NCBI GenBank assembly: GCA_023362775.1
Contig: JALMGJ010000017.1
Coordinates: 19,851,001-19,915,000, forward strand
DNA: 64,000 nt
From: Charina bottae
Lineage: Eukaryota > Chordata > Lepidosauria > Squamata > Charinaidae
Direction of reading: 5' to 3'
Each line of letters begins with the position of its first letter. The first letter of the stretch is position 1. Below the pieces are notes generated by a model, which was given only the letters and a program-made list of their open reading frames with translations, was not told the origin of the DNA and did not search any database. The translations under genes and the position numbers were made by a program. Shown one piece after another: positions 43,494 through 55,108 of this stretch.

Positions 43494-44215
43494 CATGGGT
43501 GTCCAACCTTTTGGCTTCCCTGGGCCACATTGAGTGAAGAGGAATTGTCTTGGGCCACACATAAAATATATAATATAGTTAATGTATATAAGTAATAAAA
43601 CTTCATTTATTTTTTTATATCTTTTATTATAAAATTAAAAAAAAGAGGGCAACATAAAACTAGTGGGATATTTGACCTTGTTTTTGTGAAACTAATGCAT
43701 CAATGTCTGGTTCGATGAAAGTGGTTGCAATTCTCAGTGAGTTCTCAAAGTGCTTGTCAGCTTTTACCTGGGAGAACCATCACCCATTGGCAACTACTGC
43801 TAACGGTGCATTTTTCTGCCCGAGCCGCTGGCAGCCTCCCCTTCCTGCTTGGCATCTCGGCTCTGCTCTGAGCGGCAGCCTCCACCAATCTTTGCCTACT
43901 AACTACAGATGCATTAATTGTAGAGTGGCGGACTCTGCTTGGCTTGCGAGTCAAGTTGCAAAACTGACTTTGGCGGCTGCTCGCAAACCGGTGGAAGGCC
44001 ACTGCCTGCCTGCGTGGGAAGCTGAGAGGAGAAGCGGATGCTCTACGCAGGTGATGTAACTACCCTGAGCTTTGTTACTTTCTCAAATGTACCTGGATTG
44101 TCTATTTTTGTTGTGGGCCTGGCTGCAAAACAGAAGAAAGAGAGATCGGCAACCAAAAAATCACAAAATAATGTTAAAAGTTTATGGTTTTTTTGGGCCG
44201 CATTACTAGCTCTTG
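43494..44215. mobile_element. hAT relic resembling MER81/Blackjack
   Basis: The left end reads CATGGGTGTCCAACCTTTTG, then CTTCCCTGGGCCACATTGAG and TTGTCTTGGGCCACACATAA. Near the other end is AAAAAATCACAAAATAATGT followed by a TTTTTTGGGCCGCATT block. These terminal blocks are the hallmark of the Blackjack-type hAT family known from mammals. The interior is GC-rich (43780-44040) and holds only a 118-codon frame without transposase motifs. The right terminus is truncated; no TSD was found. Confidence 0.68.
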
Positions 44216-44250
44216 AGAATATGAAGATGCTGTTGTTGACTGGTTTTATG

Positions 44251-44283
44251 TTATGTTATGTTGTGTTGTTGTTGTTGTTGTTG

Positions 44284-44329
<46 letters not shown>
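44251..44329. repeat. (TTG)n(TTA)n microsatellite
   Basis: Compound trinucleotide array, about nine TTG units followed by about fifteen TTA units. The poly-Leu and poly-Asn peptides predicted here are artefacts. Confidence 0.95.
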
Positions 44330-44724
44330 CCCTTATTCTTATATACTGTTGGAACCCCATAGAATGAAGTGGTTCATAAATCTTATAATTGGATAAAATA
44401 AATAAAAGGGTGGGTGAATGGGTCTCATTTATAATTAGTAAAAGCAAAGATGAAAATAAGCACATGTCAACACTTCTAACCAAACCTTATGCATAAATGA
44501 ATGGTATGCTTTCACCCCTTGTTTCCTTTTTCATCTTCAACTTCTGCTTTGGGAAGGGGAATTTTGAGTCAGACATTTGGGATGGGAGAGCATGAGACCA
44601 CCTAGGTTTTTGAGGCAGAAATTCAGGACCTCTCTAAGGAGGGACACCCCCTAACAAGAAATTCAAGTAAGTTAAATAATCATAATATTGTTTAAAAATG
44701 ACCTCCCTCTTTCTCTCTCTAGAC

Positions 44725-44791
44725 CAGTGGTTCTCAACCTTAGAAACAAGATGTGTGGACTTCAACTCCCAGAGTTCCCCGGCCAGCTCTG
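44725..44791. mobile_element. Half copy of the palindromic hAT MITE
   Basis: CAGTGGTTCTCAACCTTAG, then AAGATGTGTGGACTTCAACT and CCCAGAGTTCCCCGGCCAGC match the left half of the elements at 8053 and 15280. The right arm is absent. Confidence 0.8.
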
Positions 44792-47700
44792 CATTTGTTT
44801 CACTAAGCATTGCTCAAGTCAGAGTCCTGCTCACCCACAGAATAGTTCAACCTCCAGCAGCAATCACATGAATCCTTTGCAATAGGATTTCTTTTCATTT
44901 GAAAAGGTTAAATACATTAAAATATTTAATTTTATGTCCGTGTTGGATCTAAGGGTGCTTCAGATTACACTAAAACATTTGCAAGTAAAGTCCAAGCAGA
45001 TCCCCCTTGTGTTGGCTTCCCTTTGCCCAGCACTGTTTCAGCTAGTCTCCAAAATATATCAGCTAGATAGTACGAGACCATTAATGTGTATGCGAGCAAG
45101 AGAAAATATTTATTTTCTTTCCTAGGCCTATATGTTTCTTTCTGAGACCTTTGCAACTACCAAGTCATCAATCTAGCTCTTTTTAAAGGAGCTTTAAAGT
45201 CACCCATGAGAAGGAGCAGAATAACTTTTCATGTCTTTGCTTTATACTTCTAGTCTTCTGCAGTCATTCAATCAGGAACCAAAAAACCCTTGAAAGCCTC
45301 CCATATACCACAGCAACCTTTAGATCAGTATTATTTTCCCCCTCTTTTCACAAACAGTTTTATAGGCCTCAATGGGTGCTTGGGTCTTTCTTTTGTGCCT
45401 GTCTTCTCCTGCTGCTGAGGCTATATTACTCTCTATAAAGAGACTTGACCCAGATGTTGGCATGCCAGCAACAAAATAATAATTGTAATGGTGACCATTT
45501 ATTTTAAAAAATAAAGTCCCACAAGAACTACTCCATCTCAAGACAAACATCTATTTCTAAATCAAAAGCTGATAAAGAAAGCATGTTGTTGGACTTCCAG
45601 TGAGTTCATGGTGAGCTAGACGTCCCTGAAGGAGCAGGGATGGCGTTTACGGCAGAGATTGGTGGCCAGATGCTGGATCATGGCCGGCAAAATCTCTCCA
45701 GGGAAAGAAGAGATTGTGAGATTGCCCACATGTACGCTGGACAGCTGCTCCTCATGAGAAGACTGCAGGAACTGAGGTTTTTGTGGTCAGCTTATGAGTT
45801 GAGCGGCTTCCATCTTATGAGTTGATGGATTCCATCTAAGCTCACAGTCTTTATGTAGTCTATATGAACATAAAGCTCAACCGAGCCTCATTTCTTAATC
45901 ACTTTCTCCCAGGCCCATGGAAACTGTTCAGGGATAAGGAACTCAATTCAACTAGGAGAGAACTGAATGAGCACATCTGCTTTACTTTTATTATGTCTCT
46001 CTTGTGGGAGGTTGCAAAACTACTTTCCAATTGAAGGTTTCTGTGGTGCAGATTGCAACTTAACACTACCTTACAAATCAGTGAATAAAAGAATGAAAAT
46101 ATACACCTACACATTCACATGTATCTGAATGTGCAGTATTGCAGATCATGGAAAAATCACCTGGAATATCTTATCAATGCAGCATCTTGGCTTTTTGCCC
46201 ACAAAAGCAAGTACAGTCTATGAAGGGCAAAGCAGCTGGGATGTGCAGGTCAGAAATGGGGCCCTAGAATAAGTAGTGGACATGTCTGTTGCAGTATCAC
46301 TTTTTCCTTCAAGCCAAGAATGGAGGAAAGACTTAGAAAAGATATGGCCAGCTAATTTTGGGAGCCAATGGGCACAATCTCCATAGCAAAATGGTATAAT
46401 CTTACTAGAAATAGGGCCCCCCATTCCTGGAACATTCTGCATGTTGCTTTGCAAAGTAATGTTATGTCTCTAGTTGGCACCAAAGGAGCATTAAGACCCA
46501 TTCTTGTGCCATTTTTCTACAGAACCATCCAAGTAACATTATACTGCAGTCATAAATACACAAACAAAGCAATTAACCTCTCATCATTCACTGGTGTGCA
46601 TCAGTTATATGACCTCAGAGTGCCATTATATAATGCCACATGCCATTACCCATTTAAAGGTGTGTGTATTTTTTAAAATGTCATATAGATAGCCAAGAGA
46701 GCATAACTAGTAATCAGAGGAGGGGGGAAATACTACAAAATTTAACAGCATCACTTATTGAGAAACTGCAGTTACACTTTGCCTTGGGAACTCATTACAT
46801 GCCTCTTTTATTGTGTGCCAATACTAGATCTTCCCAATCTGATAATCACTTTAATAACTTTCTCAACTGCTGATCATCAGATACATTTATGAATCATCCA
46901 TAAAGAAGGCCGGGGGACCATCAGAGAATATTCTATTCCACTAGGAATTATCTTGTGACCTCTTTCCAAGACTTTGCTGATCCAGTCAGGAAATAAAAGC
47001 TCAATCATTACTTCATTTGTCTTTATTCAATTATATATTCATCTAAAATCCTTATATCCTGCCATATTGGACAAGTACATCTCAGAAGAGGTTGCAATAA
47101 ACTTAGGAAATAAAGAATATACAGTAAAGCAATAACACAGCAATAAAAGAGATATGAGTTAACAGCAGAAATACACAATCCTATTATTACCAACAGGAGT
47201 TTCCTTTCAGTGACACTGGCAGCTTTTTGAGGAGGGAAAATGCCATTGGGACTCTGGTATGGGAATAAGGGTTCCTTATCTCCTCTTCCTTATGCATTGC
47301 AGTCCTGGTCTCTGCACTCCAGCCCCCTTGATTGTCTCCAAACAGTACATTGGAGAGTTTTGTATCTCTTATAAAGTTACTAAACAAACAAACAAACAAA
47401 CAATCATTTTACTGCTCCAAATGATAAGCAGAGTTATTAAAAAAAGATTAATAGAGTATAGAAGAGAAAATATTGAAGTGCACAATTTAAGAAGGAGAGA
47501 AACCCTGTATCAGAACGTTTGTCTATTTACATTCATAGATCAAGATAAGCTACTCTGCTCAATGACTTGCCCAGAATTTTTTATTCAATAACATCTCACA
47601 CACTAGTCTTGGTTTGCCCACAAAGTCATCCAAAAACTCAGAATACCCAGGAAGCAACTGGGACGATTTCCATTCTTGCGTATTTTCAAAGAGCGCTGGC

Positions 47701-49095
47701 TGGGTCATGCCTAAAGAGAGAGGGGAAATAGTGCAGTGATCTAGCGAATATGACAGTACAGACAGGACCAGCCTTCACCTGTTACACTCTTTCCTCCTTT
47801 AATTCAGCTGCAGTGACAATACTTGGCCTACACCCTGGGAGGATAGAAAAAAACATCCTGTAACAACTTATGTTGTAGCTTAATGGCTACATGTGAGGGT
47901 GAATGCAGCATGTATGGTACAACATTATTAGGTAAATACAGTTGACACAGGAACATGCTTTGTTCTAGCTCCTATCATTTGTCTTCCTCTGTTCACTGAG
48001 AAACACTTTAAATTGTTAAATACTTAAAGCAGGCATTCACAACAAGCTTGAACTTCTACGGGTATGAAGCTCAGCCGGTCCCCTAAATTCAGGATACTGA
48101 GTCTGCAAAGCCTGTGACAGTCCAGCATCTCATAGGTTTACTGGTCCATACAAATTGCCAAGAGCTGCGACTGGTAGGTGCTTAGCAGCAGCTCCCCCAC
48201 ATCAGCCAATTCCCTATTTATGTATTCATGGATGGTTTTGACTAGCAATCCAGAAACAACGTTTTGCATTTCTCCATTGAACGAGTCCACTGTACCAAAC
48301 ACTTAATGTTTCTGCCCTTCTTTTCCAACGTGCTTCAACCCTGACATCTGTGGGAAACCTCCTGCCCTCTTCTGACACTGGCAATTATCCCTAGTTGTGG
48401 GGGAAGGTGTGTAACATGAACTTTTGTGTCTGCCAGGACGTGATAATAAACCAGCTCATTTTCCCAAAGGGTATCAAGCAGCTCTCTGAGAATAATGACT
48501 TTTGGGAACTACTGACCTAGATTTCACTGGTTATCCGTAGAGACATCCCAGGCATGAAAATTGTTCTTTGCAGGAATGTCCCTCCTAACATGACAGAATT
48601 CTCCCATCTTTTAAAAATTGCATAGTGAGGTTCCTTAGGTTCTACTTGCCCAACCATCAAGCTCGTTAATGTGGAACATCAAACTGAACAATCTAAGGTG
48701 ATTTTGTTTGGGCCTGGTTTGAATTATTTAAATCTATCCTCTTAGTGGATTTTCCATCCATTTATATTTATTTTATTTGCATTTTTAAATACTCGCTTTT
48801 TAATGGAAGTTTCTGGGATGCTCAGGATTGTAAGAACAGACCATGCAGAGGTAACTTTGTAAATAGTAGTTCTAATATAGTCTATTAGCCTTCTGACCCT
48901 TCTAGCATAGCTAAACTATTTAATTTGCTGCCCAAGGCTTTGATACTTAGATGGTGTTTAATACAGAGGCATATTCATAGACAATAAGGTTATCAGAGTC
49001 TGCTAGTAATTAACCAGTGTTCATCTCATGAAGGTGATTATAAGCAGATTTAAAATAGACCCCCCCCCCAAAAAAAAACCCACTTCTTCATGCAG
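44792..49095. other. No gene; unclassified GC-richer block at 45590-45890 and (AAAC)n at 47381
   Basis: The 45590-45890 block contains a 61-codon frame and a repeated CTTATGAGTTGA motif. It looks like an inserted retroelement piece, possibly an L1 5' region, but no termini were found. The AAAC run lies at 47381-47402. The remainder has no supported feature. Confidence 0.4.
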
Positions 49096-49104
49096 TGCAG
49101 AATT

Positions 49105-49380
49105 ATCATTACCATGAAACATGGTGATGGCCACTACGATGGCTTTAAAAGGATATTGGATAAATTCATGGAGGACAGGTCTATCAAGGGCTATTGGTCT
49201 TGAAGACTCCGTGTTAACAATAGGGAATGTTAACAGCCTATCTTCAAATGTCAGTTGCAGGGAAACAACAGCAGGAGTGGGTATGTCTCCACTTAGCACC
49301 ACAGAAGCATCTGGCTGGCCATTGTGAGAAATAAAACGTTGGGCTAAGATGGCCTAATCCAGCAGGACTATTCATATATT
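49105..49380 (+). repeat. Old interspersed repeat, probably a LINE 3' end
   Basis: GATGGCTTTAAAAGGATATTGG, a GGAGGACAGGTCTATCAAGG block, AAGCATCTGGCTGGCCATTG and AGATGGCCTAATCCAGCAGG. The last two blocks are the inverse of those at 4863-5005, which confirms a dispersed family. No frame. Confidence 0.55.
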
Positions 49381-50470
49381 ATGTAGTCATAGTGTCTCTA
49401 TATTATATCCAATATCTTGTGGGGAAAAAATACATGGTGCAATTACACTTAAGTTTATGGACCTGTGGAAAATATGATGCTAGACTGAGCGGGTCTTTGG
49501 TTTGACCCAGCTAGACCTCTCATGTGCTTTTCTTACATGAAGAACTATTGTGTCTTTGATGACAGGTGTTGTAATAATTAAAGGACATCACTTGGCCTAT
49601 GTCTGCTCATAGATTCTCCTCAGGATACAGAATAAATGATCTCCTTTTCTACAGAAAGAAAGAGGAGGAGGAAGAGATAAGACAAAACTTTGTGATTTAG
49701 AAATGTGAAGCAGTGTTATGCCAAATACTGTATAACTCAGGTTTCTTTTCTGAACAAAACTCAAAACTGGCTATTCTGGCCTGGTTTAAGTATTGCAGGA
49801 TTGATATAGGGATGCAAACTACCTTCAAATGAGAGCAAAACTATCTGGCTTACCATCTGGTATTCTTTCCTTCAAAGCAATCAGAAAACTGACTATCTGA
49901 CCCCTTGAATGTGGTGGAAAACAGGGCATGGCAGGCTGCTGGTGGGAAGTTGTCCCTCTAATATACAGACAAAGACCAGGAGCAACAGAAAGTAAACAGG
50001 TTAATTATGTCGTGAAGCAGAGAGACCAGAAAAAAAAAATTCTCTGGAGCACTTTTGTCAGACTTCTCTTGTAGCTTCTCTCTTATTCTCTGGACTAGAA
50101 TAAGTTAATCCAAACAGTAGGTCTCTCAGAGCTCTGACTGGTGATGTTTATATAAAAGGTGGTTACGGGTATTACACAAGAATTCCAGTGAGTACTCTTA
50201 TTTTCAAATGAGAAGTCTGTATATAGGCAGCAGTTTCGTCATCATTTTGTAGAATAAAGGGGAGGAAACTTGTTTCTTTTGTGAAAGCAGAACAGTTGGT
50301 ATATGTGGATTTTTAAAAAATAGCTACTAGGTTTCTTATTAATGTGAGAAACCAGCTCTCACAGCTGTCTGCAAAGCTCTCTGAAGCACTGTCATTGCTT
50401 CACTGCCATCCCTATGAAAATGCCAAGGAAGCAACTGAGGTTAAATAAAGCTTTTTTTTTTTTTTTGCCC
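49381..50470. other. No recognisable feature; poly-T at 50451-50466
   Basis: No gene or repeat recognised apart from the T-run just upstream of BovB copy B. Confidence 0.45.
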
Positions 50471-50485
50471 TGTATGGTAGCATTC

Positions 50486-53400
50486 CCCTTCATGGATCAC
50501 TGCCTTGTCGTGGCGAAGGGGCTTGCGTAACTCAATGAAGTCAGGTCAAGAAGAACAGGTCATGATGGAGAGTTCTGACAAAACGTGGTCCACTGGAGAA
50601 GGAAATGGCAAACCACTCCAGTATCCTTGCCAAGAAAACCCATGGACAGTATCAAAAGGCTAAAAGATATGACGCCGGAAGATGAGCCCCTCAGGTCGGA
50701 AGGTGTCCAAAATGCTACTGGGGAAGAGCGGAGGGCAATTCCGAGTAGCTCCAGAAAGTGTGAAACGGCTGGGCCAAAGCCGAAAGGACGCTCAGTTGTG
50801 GATGTGTCTGGAAGTGGAAGGAAAGTCCGATGCTGTAAAGAACAATATTGCATAGGAACCTGGAATGTAAGAACTATGAATCAAGGTAAGCTGGATGTGG
50901 TCAAACATGAGATGACAAGATTGAACATCGACATCTTGGGAATCAGTGAACTCAAATGGACAGGAATGGGCGAATTTAATTCAGGAGACCATTATATATA
51001 CTACTGTGGGCAAGAATCCCTTAGAAGAAATGGAGTAGCTCTCATAGTCAATAAAAGAGTGGGAAAGGCAGTACTGGGGTACAACCTCAAAAACGACAGA
51101 ATGCTTTCAGTTCGAATCCAAGGCAAACCATTCAACATCACAGTGATCCAAGTCTATGCCCCAACCACTGATGCCAAAGAAGCTGAAGTTGACCGGTTCT
51201 ATGAAGACCTACAACACCTTCTAGAACTAACACCAAAAAAAGATGTCCTTTTCATCATAGGGGACTGGAATGCTAAGGTAGGAAGTCAAAAAATAACCGG
51301 AATAACAGGCAAGTTCGGCCTCGGAGTACAAAATGAAGCAGGGCAAAGGCTAATAGAGTTTTGTCAAGAGAACACGCTGGTCATAGCAAACACTCTTTTC
51401 CAACAACACAAGAGACGACTCTACACATGGACATCACCAGATGGTCAATACCGAAATCAGATTGATTATATACTTTGCAGCCAAAGATGGAGAAGCTCTA
51501 TACAATCAGCAAAAACAAGACCTGGAGCTGACTGTGGCTCAGATCATGAGCTTCTTATTGCAAAATTTAGGCTTAAATTGAAGAATGTAGAGAAAACCAC
51601 TAGACCAATCAGGTATGACCTAAATCATATCCCTTATGAATATACAGTGGAAGTGAGGAATAGATTTAAAGGATTAGATCTGGTAGACAGAGTGCCTGAA
51701 GAACTATGGATGGAGGTTCGTAACATTGTACAGGAGGCAGCAACTAAAACCATCCCAAAGAAAAAGAAATGCAAGAAAGCAAAGTGGCTGACTGATGAGG
51801 CTTTACAAACAGCTGAGGAAAGAAGGGAAGCAAAAGGCAAGGGAGAAAGGGAAAGATATAAACAACTGAATGCAGAATTCCAGAGAATAGCAAGGAGAGA
51901 TAAGAAGGCCTTCTTAAATGAACAATGCAAAGAAATCGAGGAAAACAATAGAATGGGGAAGACTAGAGATCTCTTCAAGAAAATCGGAGATATCAAGGGA
52001 ACATTTTGTGCAAAGATGGGCATGATAAAGGACAAAAAAGGCAGGGACCTAACAGAAGCAGAAGAGATTAAGAAGAGGTGGCAAGAATACACAGAAGAAC
52101 TATACAAGAAAGATCTTAATATCCCTGATAAATACGATGGTGTGGTCACTGACCTTGAGCCGGACATCCTAGAGAGTGAAGTCAAGTGGGCCTTAGGAAG
52201 CATTACTAACAACAAAGCTAGCGGAGAAGACAGTATCCCAGCTGAGCTATTTAAAATCCTAAAAGATGATGCTGTTAAAGTGCTGCACTCAATATGCCAA
52301 CAAATTTGGAAAACTCAACAGTGGCCACAGGATTGGAAAAGGTCAGTTTACGTTCCAATTCCAAAGAAAGGCAATGCCAAAGAATGTTCAAACTACCGTA
52401 CAATTGCACTCATTTCACATGCCAGCAAGGTTATGCTCAAAATCCTACAAGCTAGGCTTCAGCAGCATGTGAACCGAGAACTACCAGAAGTGCAAGCTGG
52501 GTTTCGAAGAGGCAGAGGAACTAGAGATCAGATTGCCAACATTCGCTGGATCATGGAAAAAGCAAGAGAGTTCCAGAAAAACATCTACTTCTGCTTCATT
52601 GACTACGCTAAAGCCTTTGATTGTGTGGATCACAACAAACTGTGGCAAATTCTTAAAGAGATGGGAGTACCAGACCACCTTACCTGTCTCCTGAGAAACC
52701 TGTATGTGGGTCAAGAAGCAACAGTTAGAACCGGACATGGAACAACCGACTGGTTCAAAATTGGGAAAGGAGTACGACAAGGCTGTATATTATCACCCTG
52801 CTTATTTAACTTATATGCAGAGTACATCATGAGAAATGCCGGGCTGGATGAATCACAAGCCGGAGTTAAGATTGCCGGGAAAAATATCAACAACCTCAGA
52901 TATGCAGACGATACCACCCTAATGGCAGAAAGTGAAGAGGAACTAAAGAGCCTCTTGATGAGGGTGAAAGAGGAGAGTGCAAAAGCTGGCTTGAAACTCA
53001 ACATTAAAAAAACCCAGATCATGGCATCTGGTCCCATCACTTCCTGGCAAATAGAAGGGGAAGAAATGGAAGCAGTGACAGATTTTATTTTCTTGGGCTC
53101 CAAGATCACCGCAGACGGTGACTGCAGCCATGAAATTAAAAGACGCTTGCTCCTTGGAAGGAAAGCTATGGCAAACCTAGACAGCATATTAAAAAGCAGA
53201 GACATCACCTTGCCGACAAAGGTCCGTATAGTTAAAGCTATGGTTTTTCCAGTAGCAATGTATGGCTGTGAGAGTTGGACCATAAGGAAGGCTGAGCGCC
53301 GAAGAATTGATGCTTTCGAGCTGTGGTGCTGGAGAAGACTCTTGAGAGTCCCTTGGACTGCAAGGAGGTCAAACCAGTCAATCCTGAAGGAAATCAACCC

Positions 53401-53683
53401 TGACTGCTCATTGGAAGGACAGATGCTGAAGCTGAAGCTCAAATACTTTGGCCACCTAATGAGAAGAGAGGACTCACTGGAAAAGACCCTGATGCTGGGA
53501 AAGACTGAGGGCAAAAGGAGAAGGGGACGGCAGAGGATGAGATGGTTAGATAGCATCACCGATGTAATGAACATGAATTTGAGTAAACTCCGAGAGACAG
53601 TGGAGGACAGGAAGGCCTGGCGTGCTATGGTCCATGAGGTCACGAAGAGTCGGACACGACTGAACGACTGAACAACAACAAAA
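50486..53683 (+). mobile_element. Full-length RTE-BovB LINE, copy B
   Basis: A 3,198-bp element bounded by a perfect 12-bp TSD, ATGGTAGCATTC, at 50474-50485 and 53684-53695. The 5' UTR is about 155 bp. The 3' end is AGAGTCGGACACGACTG at 53646-53662 followed by an AACAACAACAA tail. It is clearly a different BovB lineage from copy A, as the proteins differ at many positions throughout. Confidence 0.96.
50642..53671 (+). CDS. BovB ORF: endonuclease and reverse transcriptase, copy B
   Basis: Codes for 1,009 residues from the ATG at 50642. An upstream in-frame ATG at 50585 would add 19 residues, but the 50642 start aligns with the start of copy A (MDSIKR against MDQYSQ) and is preferred. Endonuclease blocks GTWNVRTM, SELKWTGM, GDWNAKVG and SDHELL occur in the first 310 residues. 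The reverse transcriptase carries FIDYAKAFDCVDH, GVRQGCILSP and LRYADDTT. The C-terminus carries YGCESWT, WCWRRLLRVPW and a basic EGKRRRGRQRMRW segment. No internal stop or frameshift is present. The shorter open frames on the opposite strand (up to 335 codons near 52711-53718) are mirror artefacts of this conserved ORF. Confidence 0.95.
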   Translation: MDSIKRLKDMTPEDEPLRSEGVQNATGEERRAIPSSSRKCETAGPKPKGRSVVDVSGSGRKVRCCKEQYCIGTWNVRTMNQGKLDVVKHEMTRLNIDILGISELKWTGMGEFNSGDHYIYYCGQESLRRNGVALIVNKRVGKAVLGYNLKNDRMLSVRIQGKPFNITVIQVYAPTTDAKEAEVDRFYEDLQHLLELTPKKDVLFIIGDWNAKVGSQKITGITGKFGLGVQNEAGQRLIEFCQENTLVIANTLFQQHKRRLYTWTSPDGQYRNQIDYILCSQRWRSSIQSAKTRPGADCGSDHELLIAKFRLKLKNVEKTTRPIRYDLNHIPYEYTVEVRNRFKGLDLVDRVPEELWMEVRNIVQEAATKTIPKKKKCKKAKWLTDEALQTAEERREAKGKGERERYKQLNAEFQRIARRDKKAFLNEQCKEIEENNRMGKTRDLFKKIGDIKGTFCAKMGMIKDKKGRDLTEAEEIKKRWQEYTEELYKKDLNIPDKYDGVVTDLEPDILESEVKWALGSITNNKASGEDSIPAELFKILKDDAVKVLHSICQQIWKTQQWPQDWKRSVYVPIPKKGNAKECSNYRTIALISHASKVMLKILQARLQQHVNRELPEVQAGFRRGRGTRDQIANIRWIMEKAREFQKNIYFCFIDYAKAFDCVDHNKLWQILKEMGVPDHLTCLLRNLYVGQEATVRTGHGTTDWFKIGKGVRQGCILSPCLFNLYAEYIMRNAGLDESQAGVKIAGKNINNLRYADDTTLMAESEEELKSLLMRVKEESAKAGLKLNIKKTQIMASGPITSWQIEGEEMEAVTDFIFLGSKITADGDCSHEIKRRLLLGRKAMANLDSILKSRDITLPTKVRIVKAMVFPVAMYGCESWTIRKAERRRIDAFELWCWRRLLRVPWTARRSNQSILKEINPDCSLEGQMLKLKLKYFGHLMRREDSLEKTLMLGKTEGKRRRGRQRMRWLDSITDVMNMNLSKLRETVEDRKAWRAMVHEVTKSRTRLND

Positions 53684-53695
53684 ATGGTAGCATTC

Positions 53696-55015
53696 AATAA
53701 ACACAATGATACTTCCATCTAGTAATAACTATCATATTTGGCTGCAGAATGAAATCACTGCAAGTGAATTAAGGGGACTAAAAATGAAGGCATGTTACAG
53801 CAATTCATATTTTCAAAATATTTGTCTCTGCAAAGGGGATATCTTATTCCCCTTCCAAAGCAGAGATCTTCCTAACAAAATATCAGGAAAAGCATTGTAC
53901 TAGTTTCAAGCTAAAATGGGAGCTTGAGCACAATGTGAGAGAAGATAACCCATCAAACTATGATATAAACTCCCATCACAGACAATTGAGTAGAGCCTCC
54001 AATCTGTGTACCCAATAAAATCAATATTTTAATGAACCAATTTGCTAAAAGAAGGGAATCCATCTTGCTTTGGGGCGCCTATCCTTAACTCACTCACTAT
54101 TCAGATTGTCCCCTGGAAGGCTGCAGCCCTTTGTTTGCTTAGCTGCCTCTTGGGATCCTAATCACCTACTGGTTCAATATTGTTGCAACCCAGTAAGCAA
54201 TCCATTGAAAGGTGCATACAAACAGACCAATTTTTCAGCTGGGATCGGCACAATAGCACCTTTCTAATTGTATTTGTCGACACCGGTAATGGTCTTGCGG
54301 GCTTATGCATAACATGCTTGTTAATTGTACCTGTACAGTCTTGATAACACTACAGAATGGTAATTCTTCTGTATTCGTAGCACGTGAGAGCTCATTCATT
54401 CCTGGCTTTTCAATACAGTTTATTAAGTGGGCAAAATTGGGTAGCTGGAACCTTCTTTATTAAAGTTATTGGCTTCTTTGTAGCAAGTGGAATAAATTGT
54501 GATAATAGCCAGAACAAATTAGCTTGCATGTGAATTAGCACTTTTAGAAAAAAGGAGTGAGAATAAGAACTTTAAGGCTGCATGTAAAATATTGGGGTAG
54601 GGGGATATATTTAAGCCTTCCCAAAATTAGAAAGCATGAAATAAGTTTTAATTAGTCCACAAATAACTTAATTTCCAAAAGCCACTTGTTGAGTGAGATT
54701 AACTTTGCCATTGCTGAAGAGGAATGATGGGAGCTGTAGTCCAAAATATCTAGGAAACAGCAGATTTGGAAAAGCTAATGTATGATCTGATGAACAGAAG
54801 GATATGTAAAACAAAAAACAAAAAACCCAAAACAAAAAGCTTTCTTCTGTATTTGCTTTTCTTGTTTATAACAGTAGGGTTAGCTTCTATTTTTTCTCTA
54901 TATTTTATCATTTGGTATAGCATCCCTTTTACCATGTTGTTAGTTAGGAATGGGGTTGCCAGGTTACAGGAAGAAAATCTATGCTAATTACACTGAGTGT
55001 TACTTTGTTTTAACA
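53696..55015. other. No gene; non-repetitive stretch at 54270-54600
   Basis: The 54270-54600 segment is non-repetitive, AT-rich and dense in homeodomain-type words, so it may be a regulatory element; this is only an impression. A short inverted piece of the 32218 hAT MITE family (GATGGGAGCTGTAGTCCAAA) lies near 54725. Confidence 0.35.
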
Positions 55016-55017
55016 AT

Positions 55018-55108
55018 GTTTTATTTTATTTATTTATTTATTATTTATATTTATATTTATATTTATATTACTGCCCATCTCCCCCAACGGAAGACTCTGG
55101 GCAGTTTT
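55018..55108 (-). repeat. LINE 3' end with (TTTA)n, antisense
   Basis: A (TTTA)n and (TTTATA)n run followed by TTACTGCCCATCTCCCCCAA and GGAAGACTCTGGGCAGTTTT, the same block as 11106-11232. Confidence 0.6.

Noticed and set aside
52711..53718. 335-codon minus-strand open frame
   Set aside because: Exact antisense of the BovB copy B reverse-transcriptase region; the same mirror frames appear opposite copy A. Conserved codon use on the sense strand explains it.
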